A stretch of 12,776 nt of DNA from Robiginitomaculum sp. (lineage in GTDB: Bacteria; Pseudomonadota; Alphaproteobacteria; Caulobacterales; Maricaulaceae): contig JAKIUV010000075.1 in assembly GCA_021647375.1 (NCBI GenBank), positions 1-12,776 on the forward strand. The letters are read 5' to 3'. A model generated the notes under the pieces. That model was not told the DNA's origin. It worked only from the letters and a program-made list of their open reading frames with translations, and ran no database searches. A program made the position numbers and the translations under genes. Of the stretch, positions 1 to 6,056 are shown piece by piece. Every line of letters begins with the position of its first letter. Position 1 is the first letter of the stretch.

Positions 1-27
1 TTCAGCAATTAAATCTTGGCCATGATG

Positions 28-1248
28 TTATAGTTTCATACTGGCCATTTTTACAGCCAAATATTCTTGCTCTGTTGCCGAACGGCTTAAAGCAATTGCT
101 TGCTTGTAAGATTTTTGTGCGTCTACGAAGCGTCCGTCCCGCCTAAGCATATCTGCGCGGGCGGCGTGGTAAGGTTGGTAATTGTCTAATTTGGCATTTT
201 GGGAAACCGGTTCCAATGACGCCAGACCAGCGGCAGGGCCTTGGGCAAAGGACAAGGCAACACTGGCATTGAGAAGTACAATAGGTGTTGGTTCATAAGC
301 ATAGAGCCGCTCATAAAGCACGGTGATTTCCTGCCAATCCGTATCGACAAAACTCGCCGCCTGACAATGTACCGCACTTATGGCCGCCTGGATTTGGTAA
401 ACATCCGGGCGGCCTTTGGTCAGAGTTTTCAACAACAGGTCTTGCCCCTCACTAATTTTTCCCTTGTCCCATAAGTTCCGGTTTTGCTCTTCCAAAGAAA
501 TATATATATCCGGGCTGGCGAGCCGGGCAGGGCGGCGGGCATGGGTCAGCAACATCAAGGCCAAAAGCCCAGCGGCTTCGGCCTCGTCTGGTAATAACTT
601 GACCAGAATACGCCCCAAACGAATGGCTTCGGCGCATAAATCAACGTCTTTATCCTGGTCCAAGGATGAATAACCCGCGTTGAAAATTAGATAAACTACG
701 CCAAGTACCGATTTCCAACGTTCCGTCCATAGACCCGCATCTGGCACGACAAATGGAATCCCAGCTTTTTTAATCTTGTTTTTGGCACGCACAATCCGCT
801 GTGCCATAGTGGTTTCGGAGACCAAAAATGCTGCCGCAATTTGCGGTGTCGATAGGCCGCACACCGTTTTTAAGGTCAGCGCCGTATGGGCAAGGGCGGG
901 CAAAGCTGGATGACAACAGGCAAAGATCAACCCAAGTCGTTCGTCCGGCAGGTTTTGCTCCGCATCAATTTCCCCATTAATAATGTCGTCATCAGTCATG
1001 ATGTTCAAATGGGTTTGATAAGCTAATGCCCCGGATTTGTCCCGCCGTGTCGTGCGCCGCCGGTAGCGGTCAATGGCTTTGCGTTTGGCGGTTTGATAGA
1101 GCCAACCTTTAGGATCATGCGGCACCCCCTTTTTTGGCCAGCTTATCAGCGCCACCGCCAACGCGTCTTGCAACACATCTTCGGCTAGATCAATATTGCG
1201 AAATTGCGCACTCAGAGCCGCAATTAAGCGACCCTGATGATTGCCCAT
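28..1248 (-). CDS. ECF42-type RNA polymerase sigma factor with C-terminal TPR-like extension
   Basis: This is an extracytoplasmic-function sigma factor that should direct RNA polymerase to a small set of promoters. Seen: a sigma region 2 near residues 15-70 (AEDVLQDALAVAL, then GWLYQTAKRKAIDRYRRR), a region 4 helix-turn-helix near 125-165 (LSTPQIAAAFLVSETTMAQR), and a long C-terminal half containing VVYLIFNAGYSS and a TPR-like stretch near the end (YHAARADMLRRDGRF). At 406 residues it is about twice the size of a classical ECF factor, and the extension is the hallmark of group ECF42 (DUF6596). In that group the extension is known to affect activity, and the gene usually sits beside a DGPF protein, as here. 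The ATG at 1248 follows a poor ribosome site. The reading frame stays open upstream and family-like residues (ASLERV) directly precede this Met, so the true start may lie 15-50 bases earlier. Its targets are unknown apart from its likely own operon. Confidence 0.9.
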   Translation of the reverse strand: MGNHQGRLIAALSAQFRNIDLAEDVLQDALAVALISWPKKGVPHDPKGWLYQTAKRKAIDRYRRRTTRRDKSGALAYQTHLNIMTDDDIINGEIDAEQNLPDERLGLIFACCHPALPALAHTALTLKTVCGLSTPQIAAAFLVSETTMAQRIVRAKNKIKKAGIPFVVPDAGLWTERWKSVLGVVYLIFNAGYSSLDQDKDVDLCAEAIRLGRILVKLLPDEAEAAGLLALMLLTHARRPARLASPDIYISLEEQNRNLWDKGKISEGQDLLLKTLTKGRPDVYQIQAAISAVHCQAASFVDTDWQEITVLYERLYAYEPTPIVLLNASVALSFAQGPAAGLASLEPVSQNAKLDNYQPYHAARADMLRRDGRFVDAQKSYKQAIALSRSATEQEYLAVKMASMKL

Positions 1249-1292
1249 AACGCGCTCTAAGCTAGCACGTACTTCGTCTGTCGGTATTGCCG

Positions 1293-1646
1293 TTATTGCT
1301 CGTAATCCATCACGGGCCGGATTTCTACCGAACCATATGTCGCCGAGGGTATTTTAGCGGCATAAGCAATTGCCTGATCGAGATTGTCGCAATCGATTAG
1401 ATAAAATCCGCCCATGGTTTCCTTGGTTTCAGCGAACGGCCCGTCGCGGGCTATGGTCTTGCCGCCGCGCACCGTAACCGTCGAAGCCGTCTCGGCATCT
1501 TGCAAACCCTCCCCTGCAATCCAAACACCGTCATTGGTTAATTCTTGATAGAGGTCATCATAGCCTTGCATAAACGCGCCAAATTCCGGCGCCCCCGGCG
1601 CAGGGGCAGCATCTTCCGCCCCGTAAATCAGTAACATATATTTCAT
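1293..1646 (-). CDS. YCII-related / DGPF domain protein, partner of the ECF42 sigma factor
   Basis: This is a small 117-residue YCII-family protein (ferredoxin-like fold). The N-terminus MKYMLLIYGAED and the signature RDGPFAETKE, with DGPF near residues 87-90, are diagnostic of the DGPF subgroup. The rest has the usual spacing: a GVWIAGEGL segment before the motif and a GGFYLIDCDNLDQAI segment after it. The start at 1646 is well supported by an AAAGGA ribosome site a few bases upstream. The gene is first in the transcript, with the sigma factor next and about 44 bases between its stop and the sigma ATG at 1248. DGPF genes are commonly linked to ECF41/ECF42 sigma factors. Their biochemical role is not established, though catalytic or signal-sensing functions have been proposed. 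No signal peptide or membrane segment is visible, so it is probably cytoplasmic. Confidence 0.93.
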   Translation of the reverse strand: MKYMLLIYGAEDAAPAPGAPEFGAFMQGYDDLYQELTNDGVWIAGEGLQDAETASTVTVRGGKTIARDGPFAETKETMGGFYLIDCDNLDQAIAYAAKIPSATYGSVEIRPVMDYEQ

Positions 1647-1681
1647 TGGTTTATCCTTTCTCTAAGTACCAATATAGTAGA

Positions 1682-1707
1682 GACGTATGGGAAATAGCAA
1701 ATCGACA
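1682..1707 (-). promoter_or_regulatory. Putative ECF42-type promoter of the DGPF-sigma operon
   Basis: On the minus strand TGTCGA (1707-1702) is followed after exactly 16 bases by CGTC (1685-1682). The CGTC box lies about 36 bases before the DGPF start codon. This agrees with the ECF42 target motif as I recall it (TGTCGA at -35, CGTC at -10) and would make the operon autoregulated. Transcription would begin roughly 7-10 bases after CGTC, giving a leader of about 25-30 bases that contains the ribosome site. The match is read by eye. No other TGTCGA seen in the window has a CGTC at the same spacing. Confidence 0.65.
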
Positions 1708-1730
1708 TTTAATTTGCATTATCTAGGGAG

Positions 1731-1791
1731 CCTCTGAATAACTCGGGTTGATTTTCAGCTGTGGAAAAACAGTTCATGAGTTATTCAGAGG
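1731..1791. repeat. 14-bp perfect inverted repeat with inner hairpin
   Basis: The arms CCTCTGAATAACTC (1731-1744) and GAGTTATTCAGAGG (1778-1791) are perfect inverted copies separated by 33 bases. The loop holds a further 6-bp hairpin (AGCTGT at 1757-1762 against ACAGTT at 1769-1774, with one G-T pair). It lies between two divergent transcription units, so an ordinary terminator is not needed here, and no T-run follows. Confidence 0.9.
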
Positions 1792-1825
1792 GGTAATACC
1801 CCCATTTTTAGTGGGGGTATTGCCC
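1791..1825. repeat. 14-bp hairpin with 7-base loop
   Basis: GGGTAATACCCCCA (1791-1804) pairs with TGGGGGTATTGCCC (1812-1825), with one G-T pair, around the loop TTTTTAG. It shares base 1791 with the preceding palindrome. It is stable enough to form in RNA or as a DNA cruciform. Lacking a T-run and lying in a divergent gap, it is better read as a mobile-element end, a protein-binding site or a leader hairpin of thiE than as a terminator. Confidence 0.85.
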
Positions 1826-1872
1826 TAGGTAGGGTATTCGGTGTATGTGTAAGGTGAATTCATTTGAATATT

Positions 1873-1920
1873 ATGAAGACCTTGCCACGGGCTTATGAAA
1901 CACATATTAGCCTGCTATGA
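1873..1920 (+). CDS. Possible 15-codon leader ORF coupled to thiE
   Basis: A short frame reads MKTLPRAYETHISLL and ends in TGA that overlaps the ATG of thiE in the arrangement ATGA. The thiE start itself has no visible ribosome site, so coupling from a leader would explain how it is translated. Against this, the leader's best purine-rich stretch (AAGGTGA, 1851-1857) is about 15 bases away, which is too far for a good site, and frames this short are common by chance. No TPP-riboswitch signature was recognised here. Confidence 0.2.
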   Translation: MKTLPRAYETHISLL

Positions 1921-2594
1921 GTAAAAAAAATCCACAAGCATATCCGTGCCAGATATATTTGATAACACCGCCGATGATCGATGATCTTGATGCATTCTCG
2001 GCCCTGCTGGAGCAGGTCTTGGCGGCGGCACAAGTGGGCTGTTTGCAATTGCGCCTCAAAGATACACCTCGCACAAGAATAGTAGACGTGGCCACAGCCC
2101 TACACCCAATCACCCAAGCCCATGATACGGCTCTGATCATCAATGATGATCCATCTATAGCCGCCGAAACGGGTGCCGACGGGGTGCATTTGGGGCAAGC
2201 TGATCTGCGCAAAATAGATATTAAATCTGCGCAACAAATGCTCAAGCCGGGTGCAATTATTGGTGTGACCTGTCATAATTCGAAAGATTTAGCGTTCAAG
2301 GCAGGTTCAGGTGGCGCCCATTATATTGCCCTTGGATCGTTCTTTGAAAGTACGACAAAACCGGATGCAACTCCGGCAAATTTGGAGCTTCTGACATGGT
2401 GGCACGAAACAATGGAAATACCGAGCGTGGCCATAGGCGGCATCACGGTGGAGAATGCCGAGGCGGTGGTAGCGGCGGGCGCGGATTTTATCGCGCTATC
2501 TTCGGGCGTTTGGAACTATCAAAAAGGTCCGGTACAGGCCGTAAAATTGTTGTCGGATTTATGTGTACGCTTTACGCGGCCACAGCTAGTTTAG
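1917..2594 (+). CDS. thiE: Thiamine-phosphate synthase
   Basis: This enzyme joins the thiazole phosphate and the pyrimidine pyrophosphate units to give thiamine phosphate, in the cytoplasm. Its 225 residues form one TIM barrel with the family motifs in order: QLRLKD near residue 43 (pyrophosphate-contacting Lys), INDDPSIAAETGADGVHLGQ near 75-95, GVTCHNS near 116, ALGSFFESTTKP near 140 with its conserved Lys, and AIGGIT near 172. It ends with GADFIALSSGVW, the phosphate-binding end of the barrel. Length is typical, plus about ten extra C-terminal residues in the part that overlaps the next gene. The start ATG has a weak ribosome site but fits the normal N-terminus of the family. No other thiamine genes adjoin it; a divergent relative lies about 4.8 kb downstream. 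This copy keeps the catalytic signatures and is probably the functional one. Confidence 0.9.
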   Translation: MSKKNPQAYPCQIYLITPPMIDDLDAFSALLEQVLAAAQVGCLQLRLKDTPRTRIVDVATALHPITQAHDTALIINDDPSIAAETGADGVHLGQADLRKIDIKSAQQMLKPGAIIGVTCHNSKDLAFKAGSGGAHYIALGSFFESTTKPDATPANLELLTWWHETMEIPSVAIGGITVENAEAVVAAGADFIALSSGVWNYQKGPVQAVKLLSDLCVRFTRPQLV

Positions 2595-3586
2595 GCGGTA
2601 TCTCGGCGGCTTCTGAAAATCCTGTAAGTGGCTATGAAAGTGCGGTTTTGGCATTTGAAAGTGGGGATTACGCCAATGCTCTGATCTACGGGAAATTAGC
2701 CGGGAGCGGCGGCGACGCAGATGCGCAAGTCTTGGTCGGACATATATTAATGAACGGTCTTGGTGTTGGTGCCAATAAAGACGGTGCGGTCAATTGGTAT
2801 TTAAAAGCCGCCGCAAATGGCAATACAGATGCTATGGTGGCGCTCGGCGAACTGGCACTTGGCGCCCACGGCGGCTTGTCTGCTTCGGATGCGGTTAGTT
2901 GGCTGACACGGGCCGCCAACAAAGGCCGCAGCGATGCTATGCGGGCGCTGGCGGACATTTATCTGCAAGGTAAAGGCACTGCACCTGACAGAAGCAAAGC
3001 CCAAAACTGGCTGGTCAAGGCATCCAATTACGGTGATGCTAAAGCCGAGCGAAAATTGGGTGATTTTTATTTCGAAACTAGACCGACCGAAGCTATAATC
3101 TGGTACGAAAAAGCCGCCGCAAATGGCGACGCCGAGGCCGCATATTTTGCCGCGATTATGTATGCGGAAAACTATGAGATAAAGCCGGATGCGGGGAAAG
3201 TCGCCAAATTGTTGCAACAGGCCGCCAATGCTGGCCTACCTGCCGCCCAAGCTGATTTTGGTTTGGTGGTCTATCAAGGCAACGGCATTGAACGTTCCGA
3301 AAAAGATGCGGCAAATTGGTTTAAAAAATCTGCCGAAAACGGTGATCCTGAAGGCCGGTTCTTATATGCGTTCACCTTGGCCAAAGGCGAGGGTGTGCCG
3401 CAATCCTATGAGGACGCCTATTACTGGTTGCTCCGTGCCGAAGAAGCGGGCGCGACAACAAGTATTGCAGAATACGACCAATCCCGCGCAGAGTTAAAAA
3501 AACGCTTGGAAGCCAATATCGCCCCAGCGGTTTTATCGAAAGCCAAAGCACGCGCATCAAAAGCACGGGCGCTTTCAGGGCGGTAA
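2510..3586 (+). CDS. Exported Sel1-repeat (TPR-like) protein
   Basis: This is a chain of about seven Sel1-like helical repeats running from roughly residue 60 to the end. Each is near 36 residues, with the pattern A..LG..Y..G.G...D...A..W..KAA..G (for example YLQGKGTAPDRSKAQNWL). Such repeats are protein-binding scaffolds, often in the periplasm. The start is uncertain. A TTG at 2510 gives a good signal peptide: a basic n-region, the hydrophobic run VVGFMCTLYAATASLGG, and a likely cut after GISA. The first ATG, at 2561, would leave a short signal with no positive charge. Neither has a strong ribosome site. Either start lies inside thiE, so the two genes overlap by 34-85 bases and are probably co-transcribed. 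There is no sign of a shared function with thiamine synthesis. The specific partner is unknown. Confidence 0.85.
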   Translation: MELSKRSGTGRKIVVGFMCTLYAATASLGGISAASENPVSGYESAVLAFESGDYANALIYGKLAGSGGDADAQVLVGHILMNGLGVGANKDGAVNWYLKAAANGNTDAMVALGELALGAHGGLSASDAVSWLTRAANKGRSDAMRALADIYLQGKGTAPDRSKAQNWLVKASNYGDAKAERKLGDFYFETRPTEAIIWYEKAAANGDAEAAYFAAIMYAENYEIKPDAGKVAKLLQQAANAGLPAAQADFGLVVYQGNGIERSEKDAANWFKKSAENGDPEGRFLYAFTLAKGEGVPQSYEDAYYWLLRAEEAGATTSIAEYDQSRAELKKRLEANIAPAVLSKAKARASKARALSGR

Positions 3587-3618
3587 TGTTCCAAGAGAAA
3601 TGCTAGGTACCTGATAGT

Positions 3619-4746
3619 CTATTTCAACCAAGGCGGCGGCGGGGTATCGAGCGCCAGTAGATTGTTGAAAATACGTGTGCGAATAGGTGGAATTTTTAAC
3701 AATAAGGGTAATACAGTGCCGCGAAGCAAACGCGCCAGCATAGTTTCGTTAGTTATTTGATCCGTTAAAGCAAAGGTCTCGCGTATGGTTTTCTGCGCTA
3801 CAGGTAATCTGAAATTTGAATATTCCGCCGCTCTTTTTTCTGATATTAGCCACGCTAACCATGCCGCATCTTCAATACCGAGATTCATACCCCGCCCCCC
3901 GGCTGGCGAGTGAATATGTGCCGCATCACCAGCAAGATAGACGCTGTGTTTTTGAAACGTTTCTACAACCCGATACGAAATCTGAAAAGTTGATTGCCAA
4001 TGTATAGTTCTGATATTTTCTTGATCCGGGATGAGCTTAATGACGTTTGAGCCAGAGCTAAAATACCTCACCAAGTTCTTGTTTATTGGAATTGCAACAA
4101 TCACCCCATTGCCCGTTAAAAAATTAGGCCGGCCCGTATGGGGATCTATTTCGTTGATATACTCCACATCAACTAGGCTCCATTGTTCATCGCCTGTACG
4201 TCCAGAAAAATCAATGCCGGCAGATTTGCGGACAATTGAATGGGCACCGTCACAGCCGATAATATAGTCGTAGGCTTGGTCTTCGGTTTCCCCATTTGCA
4301 CTTCGGATATGAGCTATGGATGTGTCAGCATCCATTTCGAGCTTTATCAATGTGGTGTTCCACTGCGGAACTACACCATGCTGCGCCAACCAAGCCAAAA
4401 ACACTCGTTCTGTCGTACCTTGTGGGATAGAGAGAATAGCAGAATCTTTGCGCGGGTGTTTACTGAGATCCAGCACGGCAAATTGCCGCCCGTCTCTCGT
4501 CATTTTGATCTTGGTGATCAAATTACCTTTTGCGCGTAGTGTGTCCGCAATGCCGCTCGGCGTTAAAATATCCAAAGTTCGCAGGTGGACGCCGAGCGCC
4601 CGGCTTTCATTTTCAGGTGTCGGGCCAGAACCTTGATCAATGATGCGAAACGGAATATTGCGCCGTGTAAGTTCAACTGCCAAACTCAACCCAACTGGCC
4701 CGGAACCAACAATCAGTATTTTGTGTTTTGCCGTCAATATTTTCAT
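3619..4746 (-). CDS. FAD-dependent monooxygenase (class A flavoprotein hydroxylase family)
   Basis: This is a cytoplasmic flavoprotein of the PHBH/UbiH-like fold, which normally hydroxylates an aromatic substrate using NAD(P)H and oxygen. Seen: the N-terminal FAD-binding GSGPVGLSLAVELTRR (about residues 14-29), the DG motif YDYIIGCDGAHSIVR near 160-175, and the GD motif YLAGDAAHIHSPAGGRGMNL near 270-290. At 375 residues it is slightly short for the family and lacks the C-terminal thioredoxin-like domain of polyketide hydroxylases. The loop before RLPVAQ is compact. Its ATG overlaps the TGA of the response regulator (ATGA, 4743-4746), so the two are almost certainly translated from one transcript. 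The substrate cannot be inferred. It faces the Sel1 gene tail to tail with 32 bases between and no clear terminator. Confidence 0.88.
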   Translation of the reverse strand: MKILTAKHKILIVGSGPVGLSLAVELTRRNIPFRIIDQGSGPTPENESRALGVHLRTLDILTPSGIADTLRAKGNLITKIKMTRDGRQFAVLDLSKHPRKDSAILSIPQGTTERVFLAWLAQHGVVPQWNTTLIKLEMDADTSIAHIRSANGETEDQAYDYIIGCDGAHSIVRKSAGIDFSGRTGDEQWSLVDVEYINEIDPHTGRPNFLTGNGVIVAIPINKNLVRYFSSGSNVIKLIPDQENIRTIHWQSTFQISYRVVETFQKHSVYLAGDAAHIHSPAGGRGMNLGIEDAAWLAWLISEKRAAEYSNFRLPVAQKTIRETFALTDQITNETMLARLLRGTVLPLLLKIPPIRTRIFNNLLALDTPPPPWLK

Positions 4747-5432
4747 CCCAATTGCAAACGATAGCCGCCGGGTTCGGTGAGCAATAGGGTTGCATTGCCT
4801 TTTTCCGGCTCTATTTTCTGGCGTAGACGGTAGACATGGGTTTCTAGGGTGTGGGTGGTGACGCCGGAATTATAGCCCCAGACCTCGTGCAGTAATTCTT
4901 CGCGGGCTACAGGTTTGCCGCCGGCCCGGTACAGATATTTCAGGATATTGGTTTCTTTTTCGGTCAGGCGGATTTCGCGCATCCCGTCTTTTTCCATCCT
5001 CTTGAAAGCGGGTTTGAACGCATAAGGCCCGATTTGAAACACTGCATCCTCGCTTTGTTCGAACGAACGAAGATGCGCCCTTAGCCGTGCCAACAGCACG
5101 GCGAAACGAAACGGCTTGGTGACATAATCATTGGCACCAGAATTAAGCCCCAAAATCTCGTTCATATCGCCGTCGTTGCCAGTGAGCATGACGATTGGGG
5201 CGGCAACACCAGCCTTGCGCATTAGTTGGCAAGCCTCGGTGCCGAGCATGTCGGGGAGGTCGACGTCCAGAAGGATGAGATCAAAATCCTTTTCCTTTGT
5301 CGCAGCAATCGCAGCTTTTGCAGTGGCGACATCGTCGATTTCAAATTCATCATACAAATTAAATTGCTCAACCAACTCGACCCGAAGATCATCGTCATCG
5401 TCAACCAGTAATATTCTTTTCTTAACGCTCAT
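4743..5432 (-). CDS. cenR: OmpR-family response regulator, CenR-like
   Basis: This is a two-component transcription regulator of 229 residues. The receiver domain (about 1-120) has the acidic pocket DDDDD at 11-15, the phospho-acceptor D56 in LLDVDLPD, T84, and K106 in VTKPF. The winged-helix output domain (about 130-229) has RLTEKETNILKYLYRAGG and ends THTLETHVYRLRQKIEPEKG followed by GGYRLQLG. The start at 5432 has a clear GAGGAAG ribosome site. No histidine kinase adjoins it. In alphaproteobacteria a regulator of this sequence type (CenR, cell envelope regulator, essential in Caulobacter) is, as I recall, found beside the same YkuD protein and YggS as here. I therefore favour CenR, but the name rests on resemblance and context. 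The downstream FAD monooxygenase is coupled to it. Confidence 0.8.
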   Translation of the reverse strand: MSVKKRILLVDDDDDLRVELVEQFNLYDEFEIDDVATAKAAIAATKEKDFDLILLDVDLPDMLGTEACQLMRKAGVAAPIVMLTGNDGDMNEILGLNSGANDYVTKPFRFAVLLARLRAHLRSFEQSEDAVFQIGPYAFKPAFKRMEKDGMREIRLTEKETNILKYLYRAGGKPVAREELLHEVWGYNSGVTTHTLETHVYRLRQKIEPEKGNATLLLTEPGGYRLQLG

Positions 5433-5501
5433 GATCTGTGCTTCCTCATACGGCGGGTTTTATAGGCTTGATTTTATAGCGAATCTAATGCCATTTAACT
5501 G

Positions 5502-5533
5502 TCACACTATCACAAAATCGTGGGTGGGTGTGA
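5502..5533. promoter_or_regulatory. Possible operator in the divergent cenR-ldt gap
   Basis: The 117-base gap between the regulator and the transpeptidase gene must hold both promoters. It contains the inverted pair TCACAC (5502-5507) and GTGTGA (5528-5533), centred between the two starts, and a TATAAAAT-like stretch on the minus strand about 40 bases before the regulator gene that could be its -10. A shared binding site, perhaps for the regulator itself, is a guess from position only. Confidence 0.25.
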
Positions 5534-5549
5534 ACAACGGGATTAAATA

Positions 5550-6056
5550 GTGAAAATAATTGTCGATACCAGTAAGCGAATATTACGGATAGGCGGGCGG
5601 GAATATGCCTGCGCAATTGGTAAGAACGGCGTTGTGCCTGAATGCGATGGCCGCGAAGGCGATGGCAAAACGCCGCTCGGTACTTACCAGATCCGCTACG
5701 GCATGTACCGCGCTAATAAAGTTGCTTTGCCGACCACTAAATTGCTGTTCTGGCCAATCCGCCGCTTTGACGGCTGGTGTGATGCGCCCGACGACCTGGC
5801 CTATAACCGCCCCGTCCGTCTACCCTATCCGGCCAGCACTGAAACATTATGGCGTGACAGTGGTGTCTACGACATCATCCTAGTCCTTGGGCATAACGAC
5901 AACCCGCCTAAAGCAGGAATGGGCAGTGCGGTGTTTTTGCATGTGGCAAGAGAGGGTTACGCGCCGACTGAGGGCTGTGTGGCGGTATCGCAGGTGGATA
6001 TGCTGGCTTTGATACCGAAACTATCACCTGATATTTGCGTTGAAATATTGGCTTAA
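5550..6056 (+). CDS. L,D-transpeptidase-family (YkuD domain) protein
   Basis: This YkuD-fold protein of 168 residues belongs to the short alphaproteobacterial subgroup (COG3786 type). The catalytic pattern is H115 in LGHND, H131 in AVFLHVAR and the nucleophile C143 in PTEGCVAVS. Earlier conserved stretches are GDGKTPLGTYQIR near 37-48 and WCDAPDDLAYNRPVRLPYP near 76-94. Relatives act on peptidoglycan, forming 3-3 cross-links or attaching proteins. This subgroup, including this copy, shows no signal peptide or membrane anchor, so its site of action is unclear. It starts with GTG after a GGGA stretch and diverges from the envelope regulator. Its stop overlaps that of yggS by four bases on the opposite strand (TTAA). 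Confidence 0.88.
   Translation: MKIIVDTSKRILRIGGREYACAIGKNGVVPECDGREGDGKTPLGTYQIRYGMYRANKVALPTTKLLFWPIRRFDGWCDAPDDLAYNRPVRLPYPASTETLWRDSGVYDIILVLGHNDNPPKAGMGSAVFLHVAREGYAPTEGCVAVSQVDMLALIPKLSPDICVEILA

Larger units (their letters stand above)
1723..1828. mobile_element. Candidate CTAG-flanked miniature inverted-repeat element (MITE-like)
   Basis: A 98-base non-coding segment lies between two CTAG tetramers (1723-1726 and 1825-1828). It opens with GGAGCCTCTGAATAACTC, which has the general look of terminal repeats from IS5-type elements, whose members often duplicate a CTAG/YTAR target. Inside are two stacked palindromes, listed separately. The outermost bases of the two ends do not match each other well, so if this is mobile DNA it is either rearranged or two nested small elements. 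No transposase is present. The identification is tentative; the palindromes themselves are certain. Confidence 0.3.

Noticed and set aside
1791..1825. Rho-independent terminator
   Set aside because: The stem is strong but no T-run follows on either strand, and the site lies between divergent genes.
1800..1916. TPP riboswitch before thiE
   Set aside because: I could not find the conserved THI-box segments, such as the CUGAGA stretch, in the gap.
1907..2245. Minus-strand frame of 112 codons opposite thiE
   Set aside because: Shadow of thiE; no family features and thiE has all its motifs.
2396..2509. N-terminal extension of the Sel1 protein from ATG 2396
   Set aside because: The residues (Gly/Arg/His-rich) are an out-of-frame reading of thiE with no domain character.
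5470..5549. CtrA-type binding site (TTAA-N7-TTAA) in the cenR-ldt gap
   Set aside because: Single TTAA motifs occur but none with the required spacing.
5131..5550. Plus-strand frame of 139 codons over the response regulator
   Set aside because: Ser-rich shadow of a well-conserved receiver domain on the other strand.
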